Assembly (NCBI GenBank): GCA_963942565.1
Contig: OZ012696.1
Location: forward strand, 22,434,676-22,498,675
Length of the DNA stretch: 64,000 bases
Direction: 5' to 3'
Source of the DNA: Maea johnstoni
Taxonomy: Eukaryota > Annelida > Polychaeta > Spionida > Magelonidae
Shown here: one piece after another, positions 38,958 through 50,505 of the stretch
Layout of the letters: every line of letters begins with the position of its first letter
Numbering within the stretch: position 1 is the stretch's first letter
The notes under the pieces: model-generated
What the model was told of the DNA's origin: nothing
The model's input: the letters and a program-made list of their open reading frames with translations, nothing else
Database searches by the model: none
Program-made: the position numbers and the translations under genes

Positions 38958-39214
38958 CCAATCGACAATTAGGATAGCCCCCTGTGCTGGCCAAGGTTCA
39001 TATACGGTATTTATATTGTTACATTTTGCATTGTTCCCTGACTGCTCCAGCACTCGAACGTACTTAATTGTTCAATGGACAGAGTAAACATGTTTACAGA
39101 CACCAACAAAACATCTTAGATGTGAGTTGCAACTTGAATAAGATAACTGTTTTGGTAACGATAGATCGATATGACCAATATTAAGACAAACGGGACTATA
39201 TTGATAGTTACCTT

Positions 39215-39375
39215 AGTGTACTATAAATTCCTTTGTTATATACTAATTTATTACCTTTTGGGTCGGTAAGTTTTCTTGCCACCCACTATGTTCCTGTATT
39301 TTCTTGATATATTCTGTGTTTGTATTTTCATGTCTTTTTGATATGGTCAATAAACAATACAATACAATACAGTAT
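39215..39375 (+). mobile_element. Retroposon 3' end
   Basis: A T-rich untranslated-type stretch with GTATTTTCTTGATATATTC ends in ATGGTCAATAAACAATACAA and two further AATAC units. This is the plus-strand form of the shared tail. Confidence 0.6.
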
Positions 39376-39381
39376 CATGTA

Positions 39382-39593
39382 TACTGTATAACTGGTTAAT
39401 TTGGCGTGGTTTTTAATTTGGTGTGTTTTGGCGAATGCCCATCAACGCCAAATTAAAGATCGCATAAAAATATGCCTACATAAAGATGGCGTTGTTCTGA
39501 CTGCTCCAGACGCCAAAATAAATACAAGGAAAATACTTTTTTGAAAAAAACACGCCAACTTAAGTACACGCCAAATTAACCAGTTATACAGTA
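39382..39593. mobile_element. TA-flanked MITE with long terminal inverted repeats (212 bp)
   Basis: TACTGTATAACTGGTTAATT followed by TGGCGTG at the left pairs with CACGCCAAATTAACCAGTTA followed by TACAGTA at the right, about 26 bases. It sits a few bases downstream of a retroposon tail. The interior has further GCCAAA-type inverted blocks. No second copy seen here. Confidence 0.82.
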
Positions 39594-40626
39594 GGTAGAT
39601 GCTTTAGTTTATGTTGCAATAACTAACCCAGGTATTGAATTGCCACGGAACTAAAGGGGGTTCTTTGATTAAACGTTAATTTTGTTAAAATACGTCTAGT
39701 AGAGAGAAGATTATTCACATGTATAGCCATTATATGATCGATTGTCATTTCGAAGACGATCAAATTGAGGGAGGTATAACAAGTTACTGTTGGCAAAGTC
39801 CCACGAATTTTCGAGTTTCATTTCAATTGCCAAAGGGAACTAAGTCATTTTAATAGGATTGACTTGCTTATCATTCATTCAATCGTAATTTCCAAATGAA
39901 TGTAGATCAAGAGAGATTGCCTTAAAGGGGTTGGCATGTATGTTGCTAAACTATTTGAGAAATGTACAATGCAGGTTCCTATCTAAGCTTATCAAGATAC
40001 GTTATGAAAGGAAGCACGCAATCCCCAGCCGCGTACATTGCAACACGCGTGGATGAACGACAATCATTCAACAACTCGGAATGCAGTTTTATTCTTTTTT
40101 GAATTTATGATCAAAGAAAAAGCTACCTTGGCCAGGTAGTTTGAGTTACAATAAGAAACAGACACGCTGCAACTAGGAACCGGTAATATAACATGCAAAG
40201 AAATCTACATGGCAGGAAAAATGCCAATATGTTTTATCGATAGATCGATTATGCCCAGTGAAAAAGACAATTGCATGCAGGTTATGGTAAAAACCGAACT
40301 GAGGTTATTATAAAATACGCACGGAATGTCAATATTTGTGGAATGCCATCCTTTGAGATATCTACTTATGCTGGTATGCTAGAGTGGTGTTTCATAATAG
40401 CTGTCTACAGGGTGGGATGCGAGTGTCTGAAATGCCACTACCAGCGGAGACCACCCCATCACACAGCCAACCACCGTGCCACCATCCCGTCCTGAACCAG
40501 TTTCCATAAAAAGGTTAATAAACCCCAAACCCTACACCTGCGCACTGCAGGCCTGTCTGGGGGGGATGGAATGAGTATCAAGCCTCACAGCTGTGTTATA
40601 GCAGGGCAGAGTCGTCTAGACAGCAC
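39594..40626. other. No supported gene
   Basis: A 74-codon plus frame (40271-40495) lies in a somewhat GC-richer patch, but no domain or repeat is recognised. Confidence 0.5.
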
Positions 40627-40838
40627 TTAACCCTTATGCTGCTGCTGGCTATTTCAACCAAAACAAAATCATGCAAAAACATTAGAAATAACTGAAACCC
40701 TGGTATATGGGTACTCATCTGAGAGTACTCAGCGAGAGCTATCAACTGAATACCAACACGACAGGGTTTAGATGTTTTTTCAAAATCATTGCGTGTTTGT
40801 GCTTTGGACGAAAGTAGTCTGAGTATTGGAAGCGTTAA
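40627..40838 (-). mobile_element. TTAA-flanked MITE, family A
   Basis: TTAACCCTTATGCTGCTGCT at the left and GAGTATTGGAAGCGTTAA at the right. Interior ACTGAAACCCTGGTATATGG and TCAGCGAGAGCTATCAACTG. Most of a 129-codon minus-strand frame here is MITE sequence. Confidence 0.9.
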
Positions 40839-40909
40839 GGTGAAACAGGTGAGACTTGGAATTATCACCGCAGTCCCTTTGACACCTGTGTAGCTCATTT
40901 GGTTAATTG

Positions 40910-40990
40910 TAGTGCATTGTATGTTTATTTGCTGCAATCTGGACATTGCAAAGTCATACAGGTATACATAATATATCAGGAACAATAAAT
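40910..40990 (-). mobile_element. Retroposon 3' tail
   Basis: TGCATTGTATGTTTATTTGC followed by TGCAATCTGGACATTGCAAA and GTCATACAGGTATAC; on the minus strand, GCAAATAAACATACAATGC with a short tail. Confidence 0.55.
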
Positions 40991-41040
40991 TGTAACTCTT
41001 TTAACTATTACTACTGAACATTGTGGTTGATAAAAATGTG

Positions 41041-41515
41041 CTGGATCGGAGATTGGAAGGGTCTACGGCTCGATTCCCAGCATGGATATTTGGGTCATAC
41101 CCTGGGCAAGGCAGTTTACCTCCTATAGCCTCAGCACACACAGCTGGGGTACCGGTGTACTGGTTGAGTGGTCGGAGATTAGAAGGTTCACACTGGCTCG
41201 ATTCCCAGCATGTATATTTGGGTCAGACCCTGGGCAAGGCAGTTTACCTCATATTGCCTCAGCACACACAGCTGTGGTACCGATGTACTGGATGAGTGAT
41301 CGGAGATCAGAAGGGTCGCAGGGTCGATTGCCAGTCTGTGCATTTTGGGCGACCCTGGGTAAGGCAGTTTACCTCCTATTGCCCCAGCACACACAGCTGT
41401 GGTACCGGTGTACTGTATGAGTGATCGGAAATCAGAAGAGTCGCAGGCTCGATCCAAGCATAGGAAATAGGGCGAGACAGCTTTCCTCATTTTGCCTCAG
41501 AGCTGGTGTACTGGT
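41041..41515 (+). repeat. Four-unit tandem array of SINE-like units, about 125 bp each
   Basis: Units start near 41043, 41171, 41298 and 41423 with GATCGGAGATTGGAAGGGTC. Each contains a tRNA B-box-like GGCTCGATTCCCAGC and the block CCCTGGGCAAGGCAGTTTAC, then GCCTCAGCACACACAGCTG. The GGGCAAGGCA motif beside a B box is found in tRNA-derived SINEs of marine animals. The fourth unit is decayed. Frames over the array are not genes. Confidence 0.85.
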
Positions 41516-41896
41516 GCCTATCACACCGGTATAGGTAATAATACCTCGTTAGGCGATATGCAGGACCAGTAATCCAGGGGACTGCGCGTACCTTACATAC
41601 GGGTGTTGTCTGGTTGACTTGACCCAAGGGCGTTGAAATGAACAACAAGGCTGTGCGTTCCACACAGGTCTGAAAGCGTGTGAAGTGGCCTACCGGGGAC
41701 TAGATCTAAAGGATCGTGAGAACAATGCTTATGTGGGTTTATAAAGCTCATGTTAATAAAATCAATTTTATCGAAAAGGTTAAACGTGTGTCAACAGGTA
41801 CCACTTATCCACAGACATATCAGCTTTTTACTAAATGGCAGAAAAGGTTATGATGTCCTTTCCTATAGAGTCAATCAAGTTCACTAAGCATTTTTT

Positions 41897-41900
<4 letters not shown>

Positions 41901-41968
<68 letters not shown>

Positions 41969-42113
41969 GTATGTATGTACGTATGTATTTAGGTATGCAT
42001 GCGTTTGTACGTATGTATATATATGTATGTGAGTGTATATGTGTATGTATGTACGTGTGCAATGACACTCGCATGTATGTATGTGTTTGTATGTATGTAT
42101 GAATATATGTGTG
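41901..42113. repeat. (CT)n plus degenerate (GTAT)n
   Basis: About 64 bases of pure CT followed by about 150 bases of GTAT, GTAC and GTGT variants. Confidence 0.95.
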
Positions 42114-42510
42114 AGTAAATGCGAGTGTATGCATCTACCTGTTTCCATATACGTTTACTGACTCTAAGGTTATATATAGTAGTAGTTCAACCCATCTTCA
42201 TTTCGATTTATTTCCAAAAGAAAATAGTTGTCTACCTAGCTGCTCCAAAGTATAGCCAGAAACCCTACATCTACTGCCTGTCAATGGGTGCGAGCGTGTA
42301 TACTATTTTGTGTATACAAGTTGCTGTCAATCCGAGTGTATTCAGCAGCGATGAATTCACAACCACTTCGTACACACATCAAGAAGCAGAGTAATCGCCG
42401 AGTACACAAAAGGCCAAGGTGTTACAGTAAGCCAATATTGAGGCAGACATTACAGCTTTCACACCTTGTGTGGTTTTGGCAGGTAAACATGGTGGCGTAG
42501 AAAAGCTGTC
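42114..42510. other. No supported gene
   Basis: Two overlapping short plus-strand frames (91 and 70 codons) of no recognisable family lie between two microsatellites. Confidence 0.45.
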
Positions 42511-42570
<60 letters not shown>

Positions 42571-42624
42571 TAGTAGCAGCAGCAGAAGAAGTTCTAGCGG
42601 CAGTATCAATGGTTGTAATTGCAA

Positions 42625-42688
<64 letters not shown>

Positions 42689-42722
42689 TGTCGTAGTAGT
42701 AGTGGTAGTAGTAGTAGTAGTT

Positions 42723-42769
<47 letters not shown>

Positions 42770-42868
42770 TGTAGTAGTAGAAGTAGAAGTAGTAGTAGTT
42801 GTTGTTGTTGTTGTTGTTGCAGTAATAATAGTAGTAGCAGCAGCAGCAGTAGTTGTTGTAGCAGCAGC
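42511..42868. repeat. Trinucleotide microsatellite (GTA)n with (GTT)n and (GCA)n
   Basis: About 360 bases, mainly GTA, with GTT and GCA runs near the right end. It yields frames of up to 170 codons of poly-Thr, poly-Val or poly-Leu, which are not genes. Confidence 0.97.
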
Positions 42869-42924
42869 ATTATTACTGGTTGTTGTTTTGTTATTGTCTT
42901 TTGCAGTGGCAGATGTAGTAGATT

Positions 42925-43059
42925 TGATTAGCAAGCTACTAGTACGTGGGTCATTGATGCTCTTGGATTATTTTTGCCATGTTATCAATGGGTGCATGTA
43001 CAAAGCAGCACCGGTCGATGTACGGTCGACCGGTGCAGGAATTAAATGTCTGTACTGTA
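42925..43059 (+). mobile_element. TA-flanked MITE, family C, right half
   Basis: AGCAAGCTACTAGTACGTGG and TCATTGATGCTCTTGG lead to GTGCAGGAATTAAATGTCTG and TACTGTA. The left half is missing; the break is close to the (GTA)n tract. Confidence 0.8.
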
Positions 43060-45088
43060 GGTCGAAATATTGATCAATACCAAAAACATCACATGCAGTT
43101 AGATCGTCCCGACAAAATTATCAATTATCAATAACCAAAAGGGCTGCGCCAATTTATTACATTTATAAGGTAGTTATGCTTAATATCTGTCAATTATGAT
43201 TAACGTTGAGGTCAAACAGTATGTGTGCAAAACTGCTTGCTACAAAATAAAACTATAGGCCAATTAGTCTCAATTAATTGATTAGAGATTGTAATTTAGC
43301 GAAAACCCTATGGCTGGGTCATCATTTTGTCGTGCGATCGTGCTGATAGTATGCTCTTGGGGTAAAACAGGTTTGTCCCTTGACAAGAAACTCATGTTGG
43401 TATGTATAGGCGAGAGCAAGAGTGGATCTGAGGTCGACGACATGGCACGGACTCATGACAGCTTACCGGGGAGAAAATAATACCCAGATGAAAACTGTCG
43501 CTAATTTTTGCTCAATTAGGGATAATGGGGCATGTCTGTCTCTGTCAGGGACTGCCGACTGCATATCCTTCCTGCGTGGGGAGAATATATCATTTGATCA
43601 GCCTGTTGCGGAATCCCTGCTGACCTCACCGCCGCCATCTTGGGTTCAGCCATTTGTTCAACATGCATGGGACAAAAGCTGCGCGTAACTTTAGCCCAGT
43701 TATTGCCAAACCGTTCCAAGTTGCAGTTGCAGCCAAGGTGTCAATCACTGCACAATGGACGGTATGGCCAAAGAATGTCCGCCATTGTCATGTCTAGAAG
43801 AAACAGGGCATCGTGTAGAGTTGACGTTATTGTACTAAAGTCATACACCCCCTCGCTCACGTCCTTGCGAAAATCTCGAGCATTTAAAAGCTTTCTCAGG
43901 TATCAAATAATGTATAATGGGCCCCTTTTATCGGGCAGTTTAAGGAATGATTGCCTGGAGATTGCGCATAGTTTCCAGCACACGAGTTATGTCAATCCAT
44001 TATATTTGTAACGAGGGGTATCAGTAGAAATGCCTGCCTCAATGCGGAACCCGGGTAATGCATTTCTCAAGGGGAATTTAAATTAAGCTTTAAATTCAGC
44101 GTCGCAGTATCCACACAATAGTGAGGTTATCTCTACTACCTTTTTATAAAAGGGGCGCAGTGAGCACATTTTTGAAAGTCTTTGCAGAATGTATGGGGCA
44201 ATGAACTTGTTTCTGAACAGCATTTTCCCTGGCACTTCTCCAATGTTATGACGTCTTGGGGACTTGATATTACCTTTTATCACCTTGATCCAGAGAGAGA
44301 TACATATAATAGGATACTTAATGGCCCCAAATGCTTCATTTTTCTCACCTGTTTTGCACCACACGGAATGAGCTATGAGGTCAGATTACAGATACAGGTG
44401 TTCCACTACGTATGTGTTTTTTTTTTGCATTCCAGGTTCCATCTTGGGAACAATGACAACCTTTCAAGAAAAGATATTAATAATAATCTTCTTGATTACA
44501 AAATGCATATGCAAGTATTATATGTATCCATATTTTATACTATTAATATAAAAATGAATGACAAACTTTAAAAAACTATTTCAAAAAGTATCATATTTAT
44601 CCTAACAGCACTCTAAAGGTATGTCATTTCTCATTAAAAACAAACAATTACGCTCGAAATCAGCCTGAATATGATTGTATTTCACTTTCCCACACTGAAA
44701 AGGCGGGATAATGAATATAGCATTGTTAGGCATGTCTCGCAATACTGTTAACCTTCTTGGGTAGTTTTCTAAACTAAAGTATTCAGTTGAGAGTTTGGAA
44801 TAGTCCACAGGATGACATTTAAGTTGTGGGAAATTTCGAGATCAAGATCGAAATAATAAGTTGCTTTTTAGTGTTATATGCCCTACAAAAATCATGAATC
44901 AATATACATGGAAAGATGAAACACCTATAATATCAACACCATTTAAGACCACGAAATCTGCATATGTATACGTAATATTATTGGTTGCCTTAAGACTGTT
45001 GACAATTTAATTCAAAAACATCTATTGGTGGGAATTGTTCAAGGAACTAAAGATTTTCCTCATGTAAAGGGCAGTTGAATACTAATAT
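43060..45088. other. No supported gene (2 kb)
   Basis: Frames of 123 codons (43640-44011) and 129 codons (44182-44571) on the plus strand face antisense frames. None shows a domain that I recognise and no repeat matches were noticed. Confidence 0.5.
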
Positions 45089-45186
45089 GTGAGAAAGTTC
45101 CCAGTGACTCAGGGTTAGGCGCTGTCTTTCTCCAGAATCCTACATCACTTACAACTGACTGACTAGTCATGCTTTAGCCTATGCCA
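45089..45186 (+). mobile_element. SINE fragment
   Basis: GAGAAAGTTCCCAGTGACTC followed by AGGGTTAGGCGCTGTCTTTC and ACTGACTAGTCATGCTTTAG corresponds to the body of the main SINE; head and tail are absent. Confidence 0.65.
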
Positions 45187-45597
45187 TACTTGCATACACG
45201 TGCTATTATAAATGCGCATTCCTATGTATGAAACAAAGCATGTCAATTTCCTATTGACCTCCTGAACTTGCAAGGCGTGGTGCAATGACCTTATCTTTGC
45301 TGGGAAGGAATTCGATTGAGTGTGTTAATTTCTTAATGAAATGCACCTCTGACATTCAGCTTGCGCTCTATGTCTATATCACACACACACATTCCTCTCT
45401 CTCTCATGCCCGTCACTGAGAACGTTGCGGCGAGACAACACACCTGTTTATTCAGGCCTCATTGACGAACTAATCCCCCGGGTTGTCATCATATCGTATG
45501 ACCACACGTTCATGATAGGCATACATCTATAGACTGATCGAAACACTCCATGATAGTCGTACCTTGCACTAAAGCAAAGCCGAGGTAGAAGTAGTGC

Positions 45598-45660
45598 ATA
45601 TAGTATGTTTATTGACTGCAACATATCGTTACAGAAATCATACATATAAACAAATAAGCT
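45598..45660 (-). mobile_element. Retroposon 3' tail
   Basis: ATAGTATGTTTATTGACTGC, then AACATATCGTTACAGAAATC; on the minus strand GCAGTCAATAAACATACTAT. Confidence 0.6.
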
Positions 45661-45727
45661 GTCAAAATCAACTTAAATATATTATAAAATGAGACACCAG
45701 AAACTCATTTGTGATCTAGAATGTATT

Positions 45728-46100
45728 GCTACTAGATCTAGAATGTATTGCTACCCTGATGGCCAAGTTATCTATAAAAGCGTTGCCACTGATTGCTCGC
45801 TGTCTATCAAGATATCTAATGTATGATTTAGCGTCTTTAGATACAGTCAATAAACATACTATACTATATTATGCTACTAGATCTAGTATGTATTGCTGCC
45901 CTGATGGCCAAGTTATCTATAAAAGCGTTGCCACTGACTGCTCGCTGTCTATCAAGATATCTAATGTATGATTTAGCGTCTTTAGATGCAGTCAATAACC
46001 ATACTATACTATACTGTGCTACTAGATCTAGTATGTATTGCTGCCCTGATGGCCAAGCTACGATATCTATAGAGGTGTTGCCACTGACTTATCGCTGTCT
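45728..46100 (+). repeat. Three-unit tandem array of retroposon-like units, period 145 bp
   Basis: Units start at 45728, 45873 and 46018 with GCTACTAGATCTAGTATGTA. Each of the first two ends in a retroposon tail, TACAGTCAATAAACATACTA or close to it, followed by TACTAT. They share CCTGATGGCCAAGTTATCTA and TGTCTATCAAGATATCTAAT almost without change. The third unit is cut short where a SINE begins. Confidence 0.9.
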
Positions 46101-46270
46101 CTTAACCCTGTAAGAGTTCGAGTCCCGGCTGAAACATATCAGAAAGTGAATTAATATTAGGTGGTGGTTTTCAATGGGCATTCCGGTTTCCCACCACTTA
46201 CATCTGACTAGACCAGACTAGCCCAATAGTTCGACTAAGTGACAATAAATGAAATTCCAAATTCCGAACT
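46090..46270 (+). mobile_element. SINE, head to tail but shortened head
   Basis: A B box AGAGTTCGAGTCCCGG at about 46115 is followed by GGTGGTGGTTTTCAATGGGC, GGTTTCCCACCACTTACATC and a tail AATGAAATTCCAAATTCC. Its head overlaps the end of the third tandem unit. Confidence 0.72.
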
Positions 46271-46857
46271 CATACTACACATTTAACTAATCGTACATCA
46301 CAATAGTTTGAGTGGTTTGGGTACAGTATCAGGTTTCTATTCTGACGACTGATCGACTGATATGAATGTTGTTGCGAACAAAGTCAGTTTCAAAGTAAAC
46401 TTTAATTTTATTTGCAAAGTCAATTGCATTAGTACTTTACAAAGAACGATGAAGCAAGTCACTCAAGAGAGACATCGCTCAGATACGTTTTATAAGTACT
46501 GGCTTGGAATCTTTGACTTATCAAATCATGCTTTTAGGACCAATGACTTGCTAAGTGGTGGAATGATACTGGTGTCAAATTCAATGACTACATGCACATT
46601 TGGCCATACCTTTCCCAGGCCATGAATATTGGTTCTCACATAGTACACTAGCTAGACGTCACGCACGATCAGATATTAATACCACTTTTACACACAGCAT
46701 GTTTAATTGTTTAATATTGCTTCTGTCGCCAATAATTGCATGACTTATACTAGGTGAGGCAGAAAATCGAAGTTTATGTTGGTATAAAGTGTAATTCGAA
46801 CCCCCGCCTACATCAAAGTGGAGCATTATTGACGTATTTCAACTGTGTGTTACTTGC
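46271..46857. other. No supported gene
   Basis: An 87-codon plus-strand frame (46362-46625) has no recognised domain. Confidence 0.45.
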
Positions 46858-47139
46858 TTAACCCATTCACACTCAGAGCTCCACCTGAACCTAACGTCTG
46901 CTACTTTCATACTTTTGAAAATAATTTGAGAACAAAGAGAAAGTTCACACAATATTTGAAGGAGAGTTGTAGTTTGGCTTCTGGTAACCATTTCTCCTTC
47001 ATTTATGTTTTATGTCGGACGACATTGTCAATAAATACTTATACTTATACTTATTTGTTTTCCAGAAAATGCCTTTGTAAGTAATATATTTCCAAATTTG
47101 TCAGGCCTGTTTTGGCTGGTCTGAGTGTTATTGAGTTAA
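46858..47139 (+). mobile_element. TTAA-flanked MITE, family B, with a small insertion
   Basis: TTAACCCATTCACACTCAGA at the left and GTCTGAGTGTTATTGAGTTA followed by A at the right. It aligns with the reverse complement of the 155-384 copy except for an extra segment at about 47012-47055. Confidence 0.87.
47012..47055 (+). mobile_element. 5'-truncated retroposon tail inserted in a MITE
   Basis: ATGTCGGACGACATTGTCAA, then TAAATACTTATACTTATACT, lies between two copies of TGTTTT (47006-47011 and 47056-47061) that fit a target-site duplication. The 155-384 copy lacks it. Confidence 0.75.
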
Positions 47140-48028
47140 CTATCCCCAGAATGACAAAGCAGCTATGATGTTAAATTAGCTTACTGCCTAGCAAGGAATT
47201 CGACAGCTTAATCTAAAAGTCATTCTGTAAATGTCTCAAAGAGGTATAAATGTATTTCCACTTAGAAACCGATTAAGGGACGGCCTTTAATATCAATCAA
47301 GTTCGAATGAGAGGCGCTCTAATTGTGCTTTAACATTGAGCGTTATAACACTTAGACAAAGTAAGATTTTTTTCGTCAATTCCAAGTTTGATCCACTGGT
47401 ATTCAAACAGCATTTCTTTATTTTATAAGCGTATCAAATGCAATAGCATTGGTTCCAACCCCGACTGCGCCCTTTTGTCGGTGTTTAGTGTTGATTAAAT
47501 ATGCGTAGTCACATATATACAAACATCTTATATGTAAAATGGTATATCAAATCCTATATAATGAGATTGTTGTCAAACTTGGTCTATATTTCTTTGAATT
47601 TTCGGACTTTAAAGTAAAGATTTTAATTTCACCCACGTTTCCCAAGTCTCTAATTTAGAGGAAGTGCATGTGGAACATCTCCCGCAAAATCAACAAGACT
47701 AAAATGTCAATTTCGCGCATATCTTGCAAAAACTGCTTATTATCAGGAGGGTATATTTCTATTAGTACTTTAAAATAAGAGCACATAGGATATCGGACTA
47801 GGCAAACCCGAATTGCGATATCACGGTTGAGAGCCTTGAATGTTACAACTCTGCCAGGACGGAGCCTTTTACCAAAATTGGTCCAATTACAACATTACAC
47901 GGTTCACTCTACACGTACTTCCATAAAAAACCATCATGCACCATCTACACATTATCAAATGATGGCATCAAATATACTAGAAGTAATATTATATCAAACA
48001 TCATGTTTTATTGTCATTATAAATAGTT
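47140..48028. other. No supported gene
   Basis: AT-rich unique sequence. Nothing above 67 codons. Confidence 0.5.
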
Positions 48029-48148
48029 AATTTAGAATTTGGAATTTTGTTTTTCGTCACCTATTCGGCCATATTACGGCTAAGTCATGACTATCCAGTT
48101 GGAAATTGGAGTACACGGTGAAAACCACCGCCCAACCCCAATCAAAAT
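48029..48148 (-). mobile_element. SINE, head missing
   Basis: GAATTTGGAATTTTGTTTTT of the tail, GGCCATATTACGGCTAAGTC and AAAACCACCGCCCAACCCCA of the body are kept. The element breaks off about 45 bases before the neighbouring MITE. Confidence 0.72.
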
Positions 48149-48191
48149 AGTTAAGCGAATAACCTTATCGTGTACATCTCATTGAACCAAC

Positions 48192-48452
48192 TACAGTGGC
48201 GACATTTGTTTCCTGCACTAATTGCCTGGTCAGCCCGGGCATAAAACACAACCGCTAGCCTGATCGTCACCTAGTTTCCTTGGCATGGATGCATGGATGA
48301 TCTCACAACTGTAAGTAGCTTTGTTTAGCAAACTACATTGGTCATTGGTGTCCTTGGCTTATTGGTTTGACATGGTTTCCCTAGGTATTTGTACAACCAG
48401 ACACTGGCAGACGTCCGGTCGATTGGTGCAGGACTAAAATGTCTGTACTGAA
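48192..48452 (+). mobile_element. TA-flanked MITE, family C
   Basis: TACAGTGGCGACATTTGTTT at the left and GGTGCAGGACTAAAATGTCT followed by GTACTG at the right. The right TA is lost, and interior blocks are diverged relative to the 50709 copy. Confidence 0.82.
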
Positions 48453-48813
48453 ACGCCATGCTTGCACCAGTTTGCACGGGTATTCAACTAAAAGGATTCC
48501 TTCATCAGTACTTCAGATGTGTTTCTGTAGACAGTTATCAACCAACGGAGGTGATTAATCAACACATAGTTTCAGGTTGTCAGGTAATAATGTAACCAAC
48601 AACACGAATTGGCACCTGACTCGCAAATTGTATTCGTGTAGTTAGGGTACCTGGTACAAGTGGCACGTGCAACGACGTGCAGTGAGTAGAAACGGCGTTA
48701 TTTCAGGTGCGACAACTGTTCTCCACAGAGCTTAGTGCGGAAAATAAGCAGGGAAATGCATGCAGAAAATGTACATCTTCTACTTTGTTACGCAACAATA
48801 CGCACCATTGATT

Positions 48814-49018
48814 TTAACCCTTCCAATGCTGAGGCTACGTTTGTCCTCCAAAGCACAGAGACCATTTAAACCCTGTCATGTTGGTATTCATTGGATAGCT
48901 CTCGATGAGTAACTCTCATATTCATTGTACCCAAGTTTCAGGGTTTCAATCATTTTTTAAAGTTGTTTTTGCATCATTTTGTATTGGTCAAATTAGCCAC
49001 CAGAAGCAAAAGGGTTAA
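48814..49018 (+). mobile_element. TTAA-flanked MITE, family A
   Basis: TTAACCCTTCCAATGCTGAG at the left and CACCAGAAGCAAAAGGGTTA followed by A at the right, both borders intact. It is about 10 bases shorter than the 18527 copy, which is missing-sequence near GAGACCATTTAAACCC here. Confidence 0.92.
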
Positions 49019-49227
49019 TAGAATTCCAAGTCAAATTTCCAACTAGTGGCCTGCACCTTATGAATCTCGTTCTGTGATATCCTAAAATGGAGCATGTTAT
49101 CCCTTTTCTTCCATATATTCAAACACCAGGTTCTCTAAATATTCAGAAAAAATAACGCAATGCTTAACTCTAAAAGATAAGTCAGAAGGTGAAACCATTT
49201 TCCCCTTCACTCCTATCATACAATTTA

Positions 49228-49320
49228 ATTGTAGTGTTTGTTTATTTGCTGTAACATTCGATTGAACTATCATACATGTACAGAACAAATGATACAAAAT
49301 AACAAAATAATTATATCTAT
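49228..49320 (-). mobile_element. Retroposon 3' tail
   Basis: GTAGTGTTTGTTTATTTGCT followed by GTAACATTCGATTGAACTAT and CATACATGTACAG, then an A-rich run. Confidence 0.5.
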
Positions 49321-50505
49321 AACAACATCCGATGTTAATCAAGTTTGAGATTTCCTCATCTTTGACAATCTAGTTGTCTTCACTATAAATCTTCTAAACT
49401 AAAATCACACAAAAACGACGACGCCCCTATTCAGGTCTTTATCAAATCTCATTCTCTTTCCTTTCACGAAATTCTATAATTCTAAAAAGCAAGGGTTGTA
49501 GAACTGGTTTTGCTTACATTAAGCATATAATGCATTTCTGGTCGGATTGAGATGTCAGTAGGTACGTTTATGCAGCCCTCCCCCTGCGCACACTTGTCTA
49601 AGGTTTCATGGACCCGTCAAATTATCATCACAAAAACACGTCCAGGAATGCAGATTTATCAAGCACCCCAAAAAAGGGGTGTTTTCACACTAGGGCCACA
49701 TGGGTACGAACAAGTAAACCAAACCCAATCACGTAGTGACAGAAGACAAAGGGATATACCCTCAGGGGTGCTGTATGTGGGGTTAGACACAAATACCCAC
49801 ACCCGGTACAGGACGACCCCACCCACCACAAATTAGTCGTATTATTTATAGGTACCCCCTGAGGGGTGGTACGGGGGCCCTTGCGTACAAACCCATTTCA
49901 ATTATTCAGAAATGTGCCCCACGCTATTTTCAAAGCCATAATATATGATGAAAAATGGAATGTGAGTTGTGGGTTTGTGGTAGCACACCCTTGTATATTT
50001 CTTACCACTAAGGGTCTATATATCAAGACAATAAGGATGTACCCACTAAGGGGTGCTCTGGGGTTAAGGTGACACACTGTAATGTTAGGCTAGACAGAAG
50101 ATTCTTGCTGTGTTAGCGGAACTCAGTAAATTATCACAAAGGCGTTGCCATCAATGAGGTCGTATATTATAACATGTAGGTGAAACCTAGTATTTACTGT
50201 CAACGTGAATACAACATTTCATTTCGAAGTCACAGAATAACACTGTTTTAAATACCAAATGTAGGTAGTTCAAACGCATAGTACATTCAAGTTAACAAAA
50301 GTAAGATAACTATTAGGCATATATAGAGTTGTTCCACTGTACCAATGTGAATACAACCCTCTACACGTATTTTATGGTATGCCTGTTCATTTGCTGAACC
50401 ATTTTAACTTACCAAGGAGCATCTAATCTTGGTGGCAGGCGCAAAAAGTTTAATACATGAAAAAATCGTGGAAGGAAAATTTCGTTTTCAATTTTATTTT
50501 CATTA
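49321..50505. other. No supported gene
   Basis: Frames of 94 codons (49552-49836) and 68 codons (49866-50072) on the plus strand have no recognised domain. The patch 49650-50070 is locally rich in CCCC and GGGG runs. Confidence 0.5.

Noticed and set aside
44083-44571. Overlapping 93- and 129-codon antisense frames
   Set aside because: They occupy the same DNA in opposite directions and neither shows a motif; frame lengths are reachable by chance.
49552-50072. Possible LINE or gene fragment in a C- and G-run rich patch
   Set aside because: Translations show no reverse transcriptase, endonuclease or other known motif.
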